From NCBI GenBank assembly GCA_022494885.1, contig JAGVSM010004940.1, positions 1 through 64,000 of the forward strand: DNA of 64,000 bases, in the 5' to 3' direction. Numbering within the stretch: position 1 is the stretch's first letter; each line of letters opens with the position of its first letter. The notes beneath the pieces were generated by a model. The model saw only the letters and a program-made list of their open reading frames with translations. It was not told where the DNA came from and made no database searches. Of the stretch, positions 12,596-24,239 are shown piece by piece. This stretch comes from Micrasema longulum (lineage: Eukaryota; Arthropoda; Insecta; Trichoptera; Brachycentridae). The position numbers and the translations under genes were made by a program.

Positions 12596-13384
12596 GATTT
12601 ATGATATAAATAAATTTTAAAAACACCAAAACATATTATAAGACTTAATAATTACAAAATAACTAGGTTTACTTAGGAAAAAAATATTTTTATAACCTTT
12701 CACTAGAACTTTAAAAAATTCAAGACATGTTATAAAAAAACTTTTTTTTTAAAACCCGTAAAGATTATATAAGAAATATTAAAAGGTCTTGTCATGTTAT
12801 GTCTCGTCCGGTTAATGTGGTCATCATGTGCTTTTTCAGGTTGATTTTAAATTTGTCTCCAGTGTAATTTTTCTAGTGGTAAAGTAAGTCATTGTAGTTT
12901 CAAGTCCATAGTATAGTGTTTTTGACTATCCTACATTTGTCGTTTATTTTTGAATGTAGTGTACATAAACCGAGGTACCCTGAAAAACTAAATCACTATT
13001 TGTCCTCAAATTAGTTAACAACTATAAACATGAATATAAATGTAAACATTACAATTAAACGTTCTAATTTTTATCGCGTGTATGAAAACATTATTTATTT
13101 CCAATGTATTCTAAAATTCAACATTAAGCACATGAAAAAAAATATGTTTTTTGCTTGCCGCACGTATTTTCTGAAAGAGAGACTAAATTAATAAATTAAA
13201 GATGTCGTGTGTATTTCCTGTGCTTTGCAATAAACTGTATTTTGGACAAGGGAATAGGGTTGTTTTTACGTTGATATATTTTTATAGTAAAGCATTTTAT
13301 TTAATGCGCCGTATTATGAAAATGTGGGTATGGTTTTTTTAGTGAGGTGGAGCCTCACTTTCCTCATCTGAAAAATCGCCACTG

Positions 13385-13570
13385 TTTGAGCTTATCCGAA
13401 TGTTTATAGACAGGCTGAATTTCACTCACTGGGAAGTTATTAGGATCTAAATTTATTGCAGCACATTTTTTAAAAGGGAATATGTAAGTCTCAGGCATTT
13501 AAAGAAGGAATTGGTAGAATAGTTAGTGTTACACGGTGTGTAAAGTGGCCATTTAATGGTTAACCGGTCA
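13385..13570. repeat. 12-copy foldback family, fragment
   Basis: Outer flank (GAATGTTTATAGACAGGCTG) followed by a shortened arm (GTAAGTCTCAGGCATTTAAA, CGGTGTGTAAAGTGGCC). Confidence 0.5.
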
Positions 13571-14078
13571 TTGGCTGATGCCAAGGGCGAGGAAAATTTG
13601 TTACCCAAAAACATAAGATAAAAAAACACATTTTGACAAAAACGCCACAATTTTTTTTGTTTCCCATTTTGACAAAAACGTAACATTTTTTAAAACTTTT
13701 TCGGTGCAAGTGGTCCTAAATAATGCAAATGATATTATACAAAAAAAGTGAATTGTGTATAGGTAATGTTTAAGTGGGTGTGTGGGGTGATGAATTGTTG
13801 TATCAATTTTTAGAAATACTTATTGGATTTTCGTTAAAAGTAAAATTAAACAACCATTTTGATGATAACGAACAATTAAATTTTGTAGTGAAACTAGCGT
13901 TTAGATGTTCTTAACCATCAATATCTCGGTGTCCGGGTGGATGAAGAACACATTTATGTGTGTGAAATACAACCAGAATCCTGGACGAGCGTTTTTGGCA
14001 TGATGTAAAATAAAAAGTGATAGGTTATAATAATAACACTCAGGTAAAAATCATGAAAACGGAAATCGAATGGCGATA

Positions 14079-14326
14079 AGTCCGCCTCTTAATGCAGTGG
14101 TTAGCGTATTCATCTACCATTTTGAGGTTCCGAGTTCAATTCCTGGGATGGTGGAAAAGAAATATTGATTTTAAAGGTAGTTTTACACTGCAGCATTAAT
14201 ATCATTGTTTCTGGAAGGTTCCTTAAGACTTATCACCTTACCATCATGTAACAGGTGCGTTTGGTGTTTCAATTCAGTGCCCTATGCACCACAGGATGGG
14301 CATAAGGGCATAATGATAATGATAAC
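14079..14326 (+). repeat. SINE family A copy (diverged)
   Basis: The head AGTCCGCCTCTTAATGCAG, a B box GAGTTCAATTCC, and a tail with CAGTGCCCTATGCACCACAG followed by ATAATGATAATGATA. Older than the copies at 5448 and 6017 by its substitutions. Confidence 0.72.
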
Positions 14327-14774
14327 CCTCGACGTAATTAATTATATTCGTATTATTTAAAAGACAAATCCTCTCTCAGCAGGCGGAGAAAGATACGTAT
14401 ACTAGCGCCATCTATGTTATTTCATTAACAGCAAATTAATAATGAGGAAATTATAGCAACAAAAAAACGAAAAGAAGCCACGTAAAGTAATTACGGAGAT
14501 TCTTTTTGCTTCGTAATTTTATTTTTCATTTTTTTTAATTTCTGTTATATATTTTTTTTGTAATACATCCAATGAGAATGATTTCTACCATCCATGTTTT
14601 AATAAAAAAATGCTACTTTGATTATTGAGCGAAGAGGTGAGGTTTCTAGAAGTTCATATCATTCTCACTCAAAAACTTTGCTTTATTTCTAAGTAATAAT
14701 GTATATTTATTTATGACAACAGAGAAATTAAGTAGTAAATTTAGTTTTGGTAAACGTATAGTATATATTATAGT

Positions 14775-15342
14775 ATTGTTGATTAAACCAACCGGTCCAA
14801 GAAGTATGAAAACTGAAAAATATTATCAGGCATTGCCTAGTATGTAAATTACCGCGAAACCGACCAATTTTTCCGTGGATGGATATTTTGCCCAAACAGT
14901 CTAATCTATGATCAACCTTTAAAAAAACATATTTCCATTTGATTTTGGTAAATTTTGTACCAAATCGGTAAATCGGTAAATTTGGTACCAATTTGGTACC
15001 AAATTTACCAAAATCAAATGGAAATATGTTTATTTAAAGGTTGATCATAGATTAGACTGTTTGGGCAAAATATCCATCCAGGGCAAAATTGGACGGTTTC
15101 GCGGTACCTAATTCAGTCAGATGAATCTCACTCACATCAATAAAGGTTTCACACAAGTCAACGGGTGGAAGAATTGAAAAATTTAGTTTAAACTTGGGCA
15201 GAATGGTGAATATTACAAAATCTGGCCAAAGTGGCCACTTAAAACAGCCAATGACAGGTATAAGCCTTGTTAATAATACCCAGATTACCAACAAGGGCAA
15301 TAGCCTTTACAAAAATGTTATCCTTGCTTGTTGTAATTTGTA
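14775..15342. repeat. 12-copy foldback family, copy interrupted by another element
   Basis: Left of the insertion: CCAACCGGTCCAAGAAG and AGGCATTGCCTAGTATGTAA. Right of it: CAGTCAGATGAATCTCACTC, GGGCAGAATGGTGAATATTA, CAGCCAATGACAGG. Joined across the insert, these follow the same order as in the copy at 12078. Confidence 0.7.
14852..15104. mobile_element. 253-base foldback inserted at TA inside another repeat
   Basis: Arms of about 110 bases (CCGCGAAACCGACCAATTTT at the left; its reverse complement with two mismatches at the right) that stay almost identical through CCCAAACAGTCTAATCTATG and ATGGAAATATGTTT. TA dinucleotides flank both ends (14850-14851, 15105-15106), consistent with a TA target duplication. 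No coding capacity. Confidence 0.82.
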
Positions 15343-15590
15343 TTGTATATCAAAATAATATCTGTTGTAATCTGAAGAGCAAATATTTATATTTAAAAAA
15401 TATTAACATATTTTTGCAGGATTCGGCGGAACACCCTTCCTTCCATCCACCTTTACAACAATCAGGTATAAGTATGTATTAAAGTAATAAAAAGACCACA
15501 CCTGAAAAATATGGTCCCATATATCATGGTATGTTATGTCTTATTGTCCTATGTTACGTATTATATTATATTTTTCAGAGACCATCAAAC

Positions 15591-16092
15591 TTCAAGGGGG
15601 TTTCTCTGGTTTGATGGGTTAAAAAATCGATTTTTTATGAATAAATTGTTTCCTTAATATATCTATTCATTTTACCAACATATTCTAGATTAAAATTTAA
15701 AATATTTTTTTTAAAACAAAAAGTTGACTAAAAATACATGAAATTCGAAATTTTTTGTTCCGAAGTCTGTCAAAAATCCAATTTTCTTTCTATAATAGTC
15801 CATTCCGTGGATTATAAGCTTACAAATTAAAACACCGCCAATTTTTTTAGTTTTTAATAAGCAAATCAGCTGATTTTGTGGAGGAAGTGAGCGTCTATGT
15901 TTTCGAGGGAGGTGTCTTCAGAGCGCTATAACTTTGGTTCTAATGAATATTTTTAGCAAAAAAATTATATGTATACTCTTGAAACACTTATAAATAAATA
16001 ATAAAAACTCTCAAGTTCTATCCCTTCATTGGTTCTCATAAAAAAATCCCAAAAAATGCTTAAAAATCCGACCATCAAACCAGAGAACTTAA
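15591..16092. mobile_element. TTAA-flanked nonautonomous DNA transposon, copy 2
   Basis: Same ends and interior as the copy at 1408 (AAGGGGGTTTCTCTGGTTTG on the left; CAAACCAGAGAAC then TTAA on the right), but 494 bases long through internal deletion. The left target site is mutated to TTCA. Confidence 0.72.
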
Positions 16093-16830
16093 GATTGGTT
16101 TTCTTCAAAATTTATAAAAAGTGACATATCATACTTAGCCATCTCTCCACTGATACATTATGTGAGAGGAAGGTAAATGGCAGAAAAGTGTTTAAATAAA
16201 AAAACAAATGGAATGCAACAACAAACGATTATATATTTTTTAACATATAAATTCATCTAATAAAATCACATTGTATCAACAGCATTATCTGGGTACACGG
16301 TTGTTTATAATTATATTATAATATATTTAGACTATGATACTTGTAAAAAATATGTAGCGAAATGTAAAACATTGTTATAAATATTTAAAACAAATTAAGG
16401 AACCTGACATAAATCTCAATTTTTTTTTTATTTAAAGTTAATTTTCAATTTCACATATGGTTAAATTGTAAGGGCTTGAGTGGCAAAGCCGTTAAAACAA
16501 AAATATTAAAATATAAATAGAAACCTCAAATAATATGTCCCTGTAAGTTTATGTATTTTTTAAGTTTTATTTTATATCAATAGTCTTCTTAAAAAGCTTT
16601 TAACTTATCGAACGCATATCTTTTAAAACAGCTGGAAGCGTCTTTTAATAACATATCATTTAGAATAGTTATAAAATATGATTGGATCATCGGGCGCATT
16701 ACACGGGGACATTTGCAACAGTGAATCGACTGCCAATAAACCGATAAGCTGTACATCTTCATTGTTCCTTACTTTGTTTTAAAAATGAATGGTAACATTA
16801 ATTACATATATGGTTTGCATTTACATACAT

Positions 16831-17077
16831 ATCGCGGGGTAATCACTACATCAGCACTTGTGAGTTACCCACTAAAAACACATCTTTTTATCCTCCTCTA
16901 AGAATACTACAAATAGATTAGTCATGGATTCAAATCATGATAATATGATTGAAATGAATCACAAATTTTCTATTAGCATTCGTGGAGGAAGATACAAATT
17001 GTATGTGTTATTAGTAGGTATTTAAAAAATGCTGATTTTGAAGTTAAGGTAAATTTAAGGGTAATTACCCCACGATA
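16831..17077. repeat. 250-base hairpin MITE family, copy 1
   Basis: Ends ATCGCGGGGTAATCAC and GTAATTACCCCACGAT are inverted. Interior marks TTATCCTCCTCTAAGAATAC and ATTCGTGGAGGAAGATAC are also mutual reverse complements, so the unit folds end to end. Confidence 0.72.
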
Positions 17078-17671
17078 TCAATAAATAAATATTAGTAAAT
17101 AGTAAAAAAATATATGTATGTATTTTTATACATATGTAATTACAACAGCACACTAATCTTTGGATATTTTAATACTTAATCAGATCTGGTTATTGATAGC
17201 CACTGATTGTAGCCTATAAAGATATAATTTATAAAAATACCACTGTATAAATAAGCCAGTTATAATACTGGCACAATTCAATGGTACACTGTTTTATTAT
17301 ACATAGTACGTAGTTTCTTAGAGGTAAAACACAGTAGAATTATCTAGAATTATTAGCAGCAAAAACCTTTAAATAGACATCGATGTTAATATTAGAAAAC
17401 AAAGAAAACAACCCTTTGTCACAGTAAAATTTAAGAGTAAAAATGGACCGCAGAGAAACCCCGTTGAAATTCAATTGGTCCGTAGGAGTAGTTGAAGTTA
17501 GTTTAGATAAATTGAAGATAAATTAAGAACATACAATTTTGTTTACATAATATGTTGTTGGTGTATGGTTCTAATTTGCTAGGAGTTTCCTGTTTATGTC
17601 AGGACATTTTTATTAATACACTTTTTGAAATAGACTATTTTGGTTAAAATAAAATATAGTATTATTATATA

Positions 17672-18576
17672 TTAGGTGTATAATTTTGCTTCCGCCGTTT
17701 TCCTGTGGCTTTAGCAGAAAATAGTGGTTGAAATAAAAAGATCATACATGTTATGCAATAAACTTGGGCAACTGTAACATAGCCTCATAGAAACATTAAT
17801 CGATTTGTGTCTTCATCATAAAATTATTCTTGATTGAAAATGCCAGTTTACGAGCCTAATTCTTGTCATTTGTGGGAGGTTTTAATTTTCTGCTTCAATA
17901 TGAAGAAATATGCGGCTGAGGTTCATCAAATGTTCTCAAATACTTACGGTGAGGCCGCTATAAGTGAAAGAACATTTCGTGAGTGGTTTCAACGCTTCAA
18001 GAATGATGATTGTCACAATGAAAACCACCATAGCGGTGGAAGAGAGAAAATTTTCGAAGATGCCGAATTGGAAGCATTACTAGATGAAGACTCGTGTCAA
18101 AGTCAAGAAGAATTGGCACGATCATTGGGAGTGGCTTAGCAAGCAATTTCAAAACGCCTCAAACACAATTAATGCGTTTGAGCTGAACATTGAAACACAA
18201 ATGACCACAATACAATGAGAGATACGATAGTGATTTTGCAGTATGACAATGACATACTAGGAAATGCTGAAATGGGAAGTCCTGCCCCACCCATTCGATT
18301 CCCCAGACGTTGCTCCCTCTAACTATTACTAAACGCCCTGGCTGACCAGTACTTCTGGTCTTACAAAGAACTAAAAAATTGGATCAATTAGTGGATCGCT
18401 TCAAAAGATGACCAGTTTTTTTTTATTTAACGCGGGATTCCTACTCTGCCCGAAAGATGGGAAAAAGTAGTGGCCAGCGACGGACAATTCTTTGAATCAT
18501 AAATGTATAACCAGTTTTTTATAATAGGGCCTCAAATTTCAGAAAAAAAATAGCAGAAGCAAAGTTGTACGCCTAA
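17672..18576 (+). mobile_element. Internally deleted mariner element with both inverted ends
   Basis: The left end TTAGGTGTATAATTTTGCTT is matched, in reverse complement, by the right end at 18576 (TTAGGCGTACAACTTTGCTT), with about 24 bases alignable. The span of 905 bases is some 0.4 kb shorter than a usual 1.3-kb mariner. The right flank lacks the expected TA, so the duplication has decayed. The element sits in the gene-free part of the window. Confidence 0.85.
17834..18139 (+). pseudogene. Mariner transposase, N-terminal remnant
   Basis: A 101-codon open frame with the mariner DNA-binding helix-turn-helix region: FNMKKYAAEVHQMF, YGEAAISERTFREWFQRFK, FEDAELEALLDED, QEELARSLGVA. It stops at TAG where the family normally continues into the second helix-turn-helix. 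The central catalytic part is missing. A separate frame-damaged stretch at about 18240-18500 still resembles the family C-terminus (YFWSYKELKNWI, WIASKDDQFF). The element cannot make a working enzyme. Confidence 0.88.
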
Positions 18577-19009
18577 AATATATTATTATTTTTTTATTTA
18601 AATCCTTTTTCGACACTTTTTCTCAAAGGATCCACTCATATAGACACATATGATTATCTTATTTTTGGGAATATTTCGCTGCCGACTGGTGCGTAGTTGA
18701 CGGTTTGAAGTAAATCTTATTTGACTGGGACGCTTTATTGAAGACTGTTTTGTATAGGGGATACAATATCTCTTCCTACCATATAATTACTTCACGTAGG
18801 CTAAAGCCGTCTTTTTACTACTAATGACTATAGCCGTTATTTTCTAAATGAGAGAGATTTTGACGGCTATAGCCGGCATAGCATGACATAATATACATAC
18901 ATATTTTTAAAACTTTATTACAGTTTGAATATATTGTTACAATATATTAAAACTTTATATAAATTAGAAGCGCCTTTCCAAAAAAAATAGTGTTCTATAA
19001 AATTGTAAA

Positions 19010-19044
19010 GCAGGCTCTCTAAATCGGCCTATGTGAGAGCCTGC
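19010..19044. repeat. Short hairpin
   Basis: GCAGGCTCTC and GAGAGCCTGC form a perfect ten-pair stem around a 15-base loop, unusually GC-rich for this region. Confidence 0.5.
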
Positions 19045-19139
19045 TATATGACCTCGTATTATTGTTGTGGAATGATACTAAAAATTCAAATACATATTGA
19101 ATAATGTTTCAATAAAAGATTCCTATAGATTTTTAAAAG

Positions 19140-19353
19140 GAATAATTTCATCCACATCAATAAAGGTTTCAGCCCTTTTACTTAATACAAATCAATAGAT
19201 AGAAAAAATAAACAAATGTTCAAACATGGGCAGAATTACAAATATTACAATGTGTAAAGTGGTCATGTAAATACACTAAGGACGAGTCATAAGTCCTGTA
19301 AAAGCCTAAACTCCCTTATTTAAATTTCAAACAAGATTCTACATCTCTGTTAA
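19140..19353. repeat. 12-copy foldback family, right-half fragment
   Basis: Contains CACATCAATAAAGGTTTCAG, ATGGGCAGAATTACAAATAT, CATAAGTCCTGTAAAAGCC and ends CTACATCTCTGTTAA. Confidence 0.55.
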
Positions 19354-21300
19354 TAAAATATATATTCACATTACAGCAAAACCAAGATCTGCACATCTAG
19401 AATTGTTTTAAAGCCCAAGGGTATTTCTAATGATCAACAAATAAGCATGCCTAATTTATATTTTCACCCACAAATTGCTTAGATTTAGACATTCTTGAAA
19501 TAAAACAATTAATTCAAATATATATGATTGCAAAGATATATCTTTTATATATATTTTTTTTTGAAACACTACTTCTATAACTTTCAGATAAGATTACATA
19601 ATATTTAAGTATTAAATACATTTTATAAAAAGCCCTGGGGTTTTATTAAAGTTTCTCCTAAAATATGTTATTATACTCGTATTATGGATTATATTATTTT
19701 AGCGCATTTTATTAAGGCCATTAACTAACAATTTTCATTGTTTTGATAATATTACCAAAAGCCATCACTTTATAATAATTTTAAGCCGTTTTAATAATAC
19801 GTATTTCAGGGTTACAATTTCATAAAATTTTTAATTTATATTTTTAAAGGAAGAAATACTGTAGAGTAAAAAAAATATTTTTAAATCTATAATTTCAAAT
19901 CCCGAGAAAACAATTCATGGCATTGGCCACGCCCCTAATATGTCACAATTCGGTAAAAATTTTAACTTTGTGACCACTTAAATTTAAATAGAACATTGTC
20001 ATGAATCTTGATGTCACAATTGTCAAGGCCAAACATGTCGCATTTTTGAGGGAACATTTTTTTCAACAATTTTATTATAAAAGTTATATATGAAAACATT
20101 TCTCCATAATTCCATATTGATTTTGAAAATACAGTTAATTATTCTAAATCCATTTCATATATTTTTATCGGTATTCGTAGTATGTGATATTTCCCTATGG
20201 TTTTTTCCAACCACTAAAGAGGTAGCATGAAAATAATACCCCCCTTTAATGATTTTAGAATGTTTTACTATCTGCGATGATAGGAAAGAGGAATTACATT
20301 TAATTTATTTATGCATATAAAATTTCAACTCCTGTGTAAAATTTTGAGCATATTGTTGAAACTACATATATGTTGAGAGAAAAAAAGTTGTCGTTGTTAT
20401 GTTTGATTGATATGAGACATAACATATCTACTAAAAACATTTAAGAGAAAATACATTCGATTTTTTTAAAAATGAAAAGTCTCTTTTCATGTTTCAATCA
20501 CTCTTTGCAGCTTATTATTACAAAATATCTTAGACAAAATTTTGACAATGTTGTGGTGTTGCATGACAAACATTACAACATTATAATATTGAGAATATAT
20601 TTTAGAGTACATTTAGCACAAGTATTGCAAAAAAATATTATATAAATTTGGCAAAATATTTCTTAGCTCTATGAAAATACATGAGCGTAACAAGGATATA
20701 TATTATGCAGATAAAAGCACTTATTAATACTTTTTCTTTAATTACTACAATTGTTATTTGTTTATGATTTATATGCAATTGTCGCAACAAAAACTTTACA
20801 AATTAAACTACCAGTTTTGTAAATTCATCAAATAAAGATTTAAATATCACAAAACTATATTTTGAATACAATTTTTTTATTTATAGCCATTTTTTTAGTT
20901 GTCGAGTAAAGCTACTTTAAAAGATATAAAATTAAAATAAAACCAAAATAGTTAATCCTTTCTTAACTATGCAGAAACCTCTTTCATTAAAATCAAGTAA
21001 AATTAGATTAAATAATATATAATCTGTGAATATTTCGAGAAAAAAAAACTCATAATTGATAATGTAGAACACTGTAAATACCTTAAACTATATGAGTACC
21101 ATATTAACCTAGGTGAGAAACGCTTAATTAGATCCAAAATGTCGGAAAACAGTGCAAACAACAAACTGCATAACAATCCAGAAAAATTACAAGATTTATA
21201 CTATCCACCTTCAAACAAAAGATTAAAAAATCGATTATGAAAAAAAGCATAGCTGTATTAACAGCTATCCTTTTTTCAGGCTATAAACTCAACCCAAATA
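19354..21300. other. Intergenic, nothing recognised
   Basis: Very AT-rich, no frames of note, no clear repeat relation to the rest of the window. Confidence 0.55.
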
Positions 21301-21524
21301 CAGTAAAACTCCGTTTATCCGAACTCCATACCGGATTGCCAAATATCTAGACCGTTATCAGGAAATAAAAAATAAAAGAGAAGTTTTTCATTAAACTTCA
21401 ATTGAGCAATTAATTTTTCTGGACATGTTAAAGTATGTTTTTTATGTGATTCCAATTCATTGTACTATTTCAAAAGGAAATAAACGCAATAAAATCATTA
21501 ATGCGGATAGTTGGAGTAATACTG
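21301..21524. mobile_element. Pogo/Tigger-like MITE with TA flanks
   Basis: CAGTAAAACTCCGTTTATCC at the left and an inverted match at the right ending in ACTG, flanked on both sides by TA. The length of 224 bases and lack of coding sequence identify a nonautonomous Tc1/mariner-superfamily (pogo-type) element. Confidence 0.72.
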
Positions 21525-22235
21525 TATTTAAAAAATATCTTTTTGAAAATCTACACATTGAATGATATGTTAATTTTAAAAATTCTTTATCTTACTTTAT
21601 GTTGCAAGAATGACATAATTTACTGATAATGTTTTGTATGAAGGTAAGACGAGAAACTTGATTTTCAAATCCAGCCCAGACTATGAAATATTGCTGAGAA
21701 AAAATACATTACAACAAAAACATGTTTATAAAATGTGCTAATAAAATAAAATCGGTAAAAACTTGACACATTTTAAATACACGCATACCTCATCATTCAT
21801 AGATTAATTTGCCAACCATTAATTAACACAGAATAAATTTAACTTCTTTTTTAGAAAAACTAAGAGTTTTTTTATTTTTATTCTGATGTTTTTGTAGATA
21901 TTTTTTGATCAAACTCCATAGTAAATCATTTCAACTTTTACCATCAGGTACAATTTTAAATTAAAATTTATCTTTAAGATATTTATATAAAAATTTTAGA
22001 GGTCTATTAAAAAATGGTGTATATAGTAATATTATTGTCTCAAAAGTGAGAGATATACAATAGACTTTGTGACTTCCAATAATAAAGATAATAACATTAT
22101 GTAACAATAAAAACAGAACATTAACAAATATGTTCCATAACATTAAAGTAATACTGTTATTTCATTTAAAACATATATTTACCACAGCAAGGCAAATTGA
22201 AAGAAAAGTTTACTTGTACATAGTAGACATATCGA

Positions 22236-22455
22236 GCAATGATTGTCAAAACATCGTAACCGACAAAAATAATATTTTACGGGAGAGTATTTTTTCTTCT
22301 TATTTATTAGGGAATATTTGTAATTTGAGAATCAAGTTTTGTTCCAAATATTTATTTTATTGAAATCAAAAGTATAATTCATAATTAATTAAGAAAAAAA
22401 TATTCTCCGATAAAACACTGTTTTTGTCAGTTACGATGTTTGGGCGATCATGACT
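22236..22455. repeat. Degenerate inverted repeat
   Basis: CAAAACATCGTAACCGACAA on the left is complemented by TTGTCAGTTACGATGTTTGG on the right, with further pairing inward (ACGGGAGAGTATTTTTTC against AAATATTCTCCGAT). Confidence 0.6.
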
Positions 22456-22757
22456 CAAAATCAAATTTAGAACAAATGAAATTAATTTAAATTTTTTGAA
22501 ACACATACAACCATATCAACTCACTACATTTATTTGAGCTTTAAAAGTAAAAATATAATATTAGATACTAGACTTCATTTTCGTAGTTTTCAATTTCAGA
22601 AAAATGTTTTAAAAATAGAATATTTAACCACTTTGCCCTTGCCCAACCTTAATGGTGTTTAAACTACAGATTAAAGGGTGTATGAAGGATAAATGACAAA
22701 CCCATTAATGGGAAAAGACATTACATATTAAGTTCAACTAACTGATTATAAAACACT

Positions 22758-23299
22758 TAGGCTATGGTTTCCTAAGAGAGCAATGTCATCATCAAGTGAC
22801 CGTCATGTAGCAGTGGAGGATGTCATTAACACGTCTGTACAAACCAGATACCGCTGATTTGTTAGATAGCGTTGATTGTAAGCAGAACGTCAAATAGCAA
22901 TGGCGCCATTTGCAGAACGAAGCTGCAAATATTTTTTCCCTGAAAATGCGCGCAAACATATTTTGGACTATCAAAAATGACAATTTTTTTATTGATTAGT
23001 TGATTTTTAAACATATCACTCTACCCTAAATGATAGTTTTCGACTTCCGATGAATCCTTATCTTCCAAATATACCTACTCATAATGCTACTAGATTGCCC
23101 ATTTTCTGTGGCAGAACATGTTTTATAAAAAATATATAGTTTATCAGTTAATAAAATTAGTTGATCACGGCCACTAGATAACGGGCACTGCTACCTATAA
23201 GTTGACATCTGTGGTCACCCGTTTTGTTATGCCCGCTGCATCACGGCATATCATGTCTACTAGATATCGGCATCGCTTTCTTAGGAAACCCATAGCTTT
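22758..23299. repeat. Long palindromic MITE, copy 2 (degraded)
   Basis: Ends TAGGCTATGGTTTCCTAAGA and TCTTAGGAAACCCATAGCTT match the ends of the copy at 3417. The middle is longer (about 540 bases in total) and strongly diverged. Confidence 0.6.
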
Positions 23300-24162
23300 A
23301 CGGTCTACTTACTGCTAATTGATATAAGAACTGTGACATAAGAAATTGACAAAGTGATGTGATGGAACTCTTTGAATTAAAGGATATATCATGATTAACA
23401 CTATCTGTCAGATAACAGTGAAAATTAATTCTAGAACTTAATACCTATCATCTTATTTGTCAGATTTCTCACTGCGATAGTTTAAACATATCGAGAAAAA
23501 TAATTTTAAAGCGATAGTAAAATCTACTTCACATAAATCTGACATCAGTTCAACAGCCAAGAAAAAATACATAAATATTTATTTACCTAACTAAGAAATA
23601 TAATAAATCACAATTGCTTTAACAACTAAGTTGAAGTTACACAAAACATATGTAAAACTATCACAATCATATATAGGACCTTTTGGTTATGGAATAATCT
23701 ATCATCAGTAGGAGTTTGTGCATTATTTTAAACTTAAAATATATTTAAAAAGCTATAATTCAAACATCTTTGGATAAATAAGTTTGTATCTGTAAATAGT
23801 ATACGTTAGAATAAATTAAGGTATCAAATTTGTATGTGCCAGTGTTTGTATGTAAGAGGGTATTACTACCACGAAAACAAGAGGCTAACTAGTAAAACAG
23901 CAAATTGTCAAATATATTAATAATGCAGGCATTTTCTCTAAAAACTTAGGTGTAAATTATGTTGTTGGCACATATAAATTTGGTTCCAGTTATTATTTCA
24001 TGGTAATATTTCAACAATTATTTAAAATACATCTCTGACATGTTTATAAAAACTATGGGATTTAAAATTCTGTCCGAGTAACTCGACAGATTTAAATAAA
24101 CCTCTTTCAAATATTTAAAAGAGACTTGCGATTTTGTAACTCATTTTGTTCAGTTAAATGGT

Positions 24163-24168
24163 TTTATT
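24163..24168 (-). terminator. Probable polyadenylation signal of LYCHOS
   Basis: AATAAA on the minus strand, about 70 bases after the LYCHOS stop codon. Position and motif fit a poly(A) signal, but such hexamers are common in AT-rich DNA. Confidence 0.45.
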
Positions 24169-24239
24169 TACGGAAGTTAAATCCGTACCAGAGGTGAGTC
24201 AGAAATATAATTTATAATTTGTAAAACTAGCGTCCAAGT

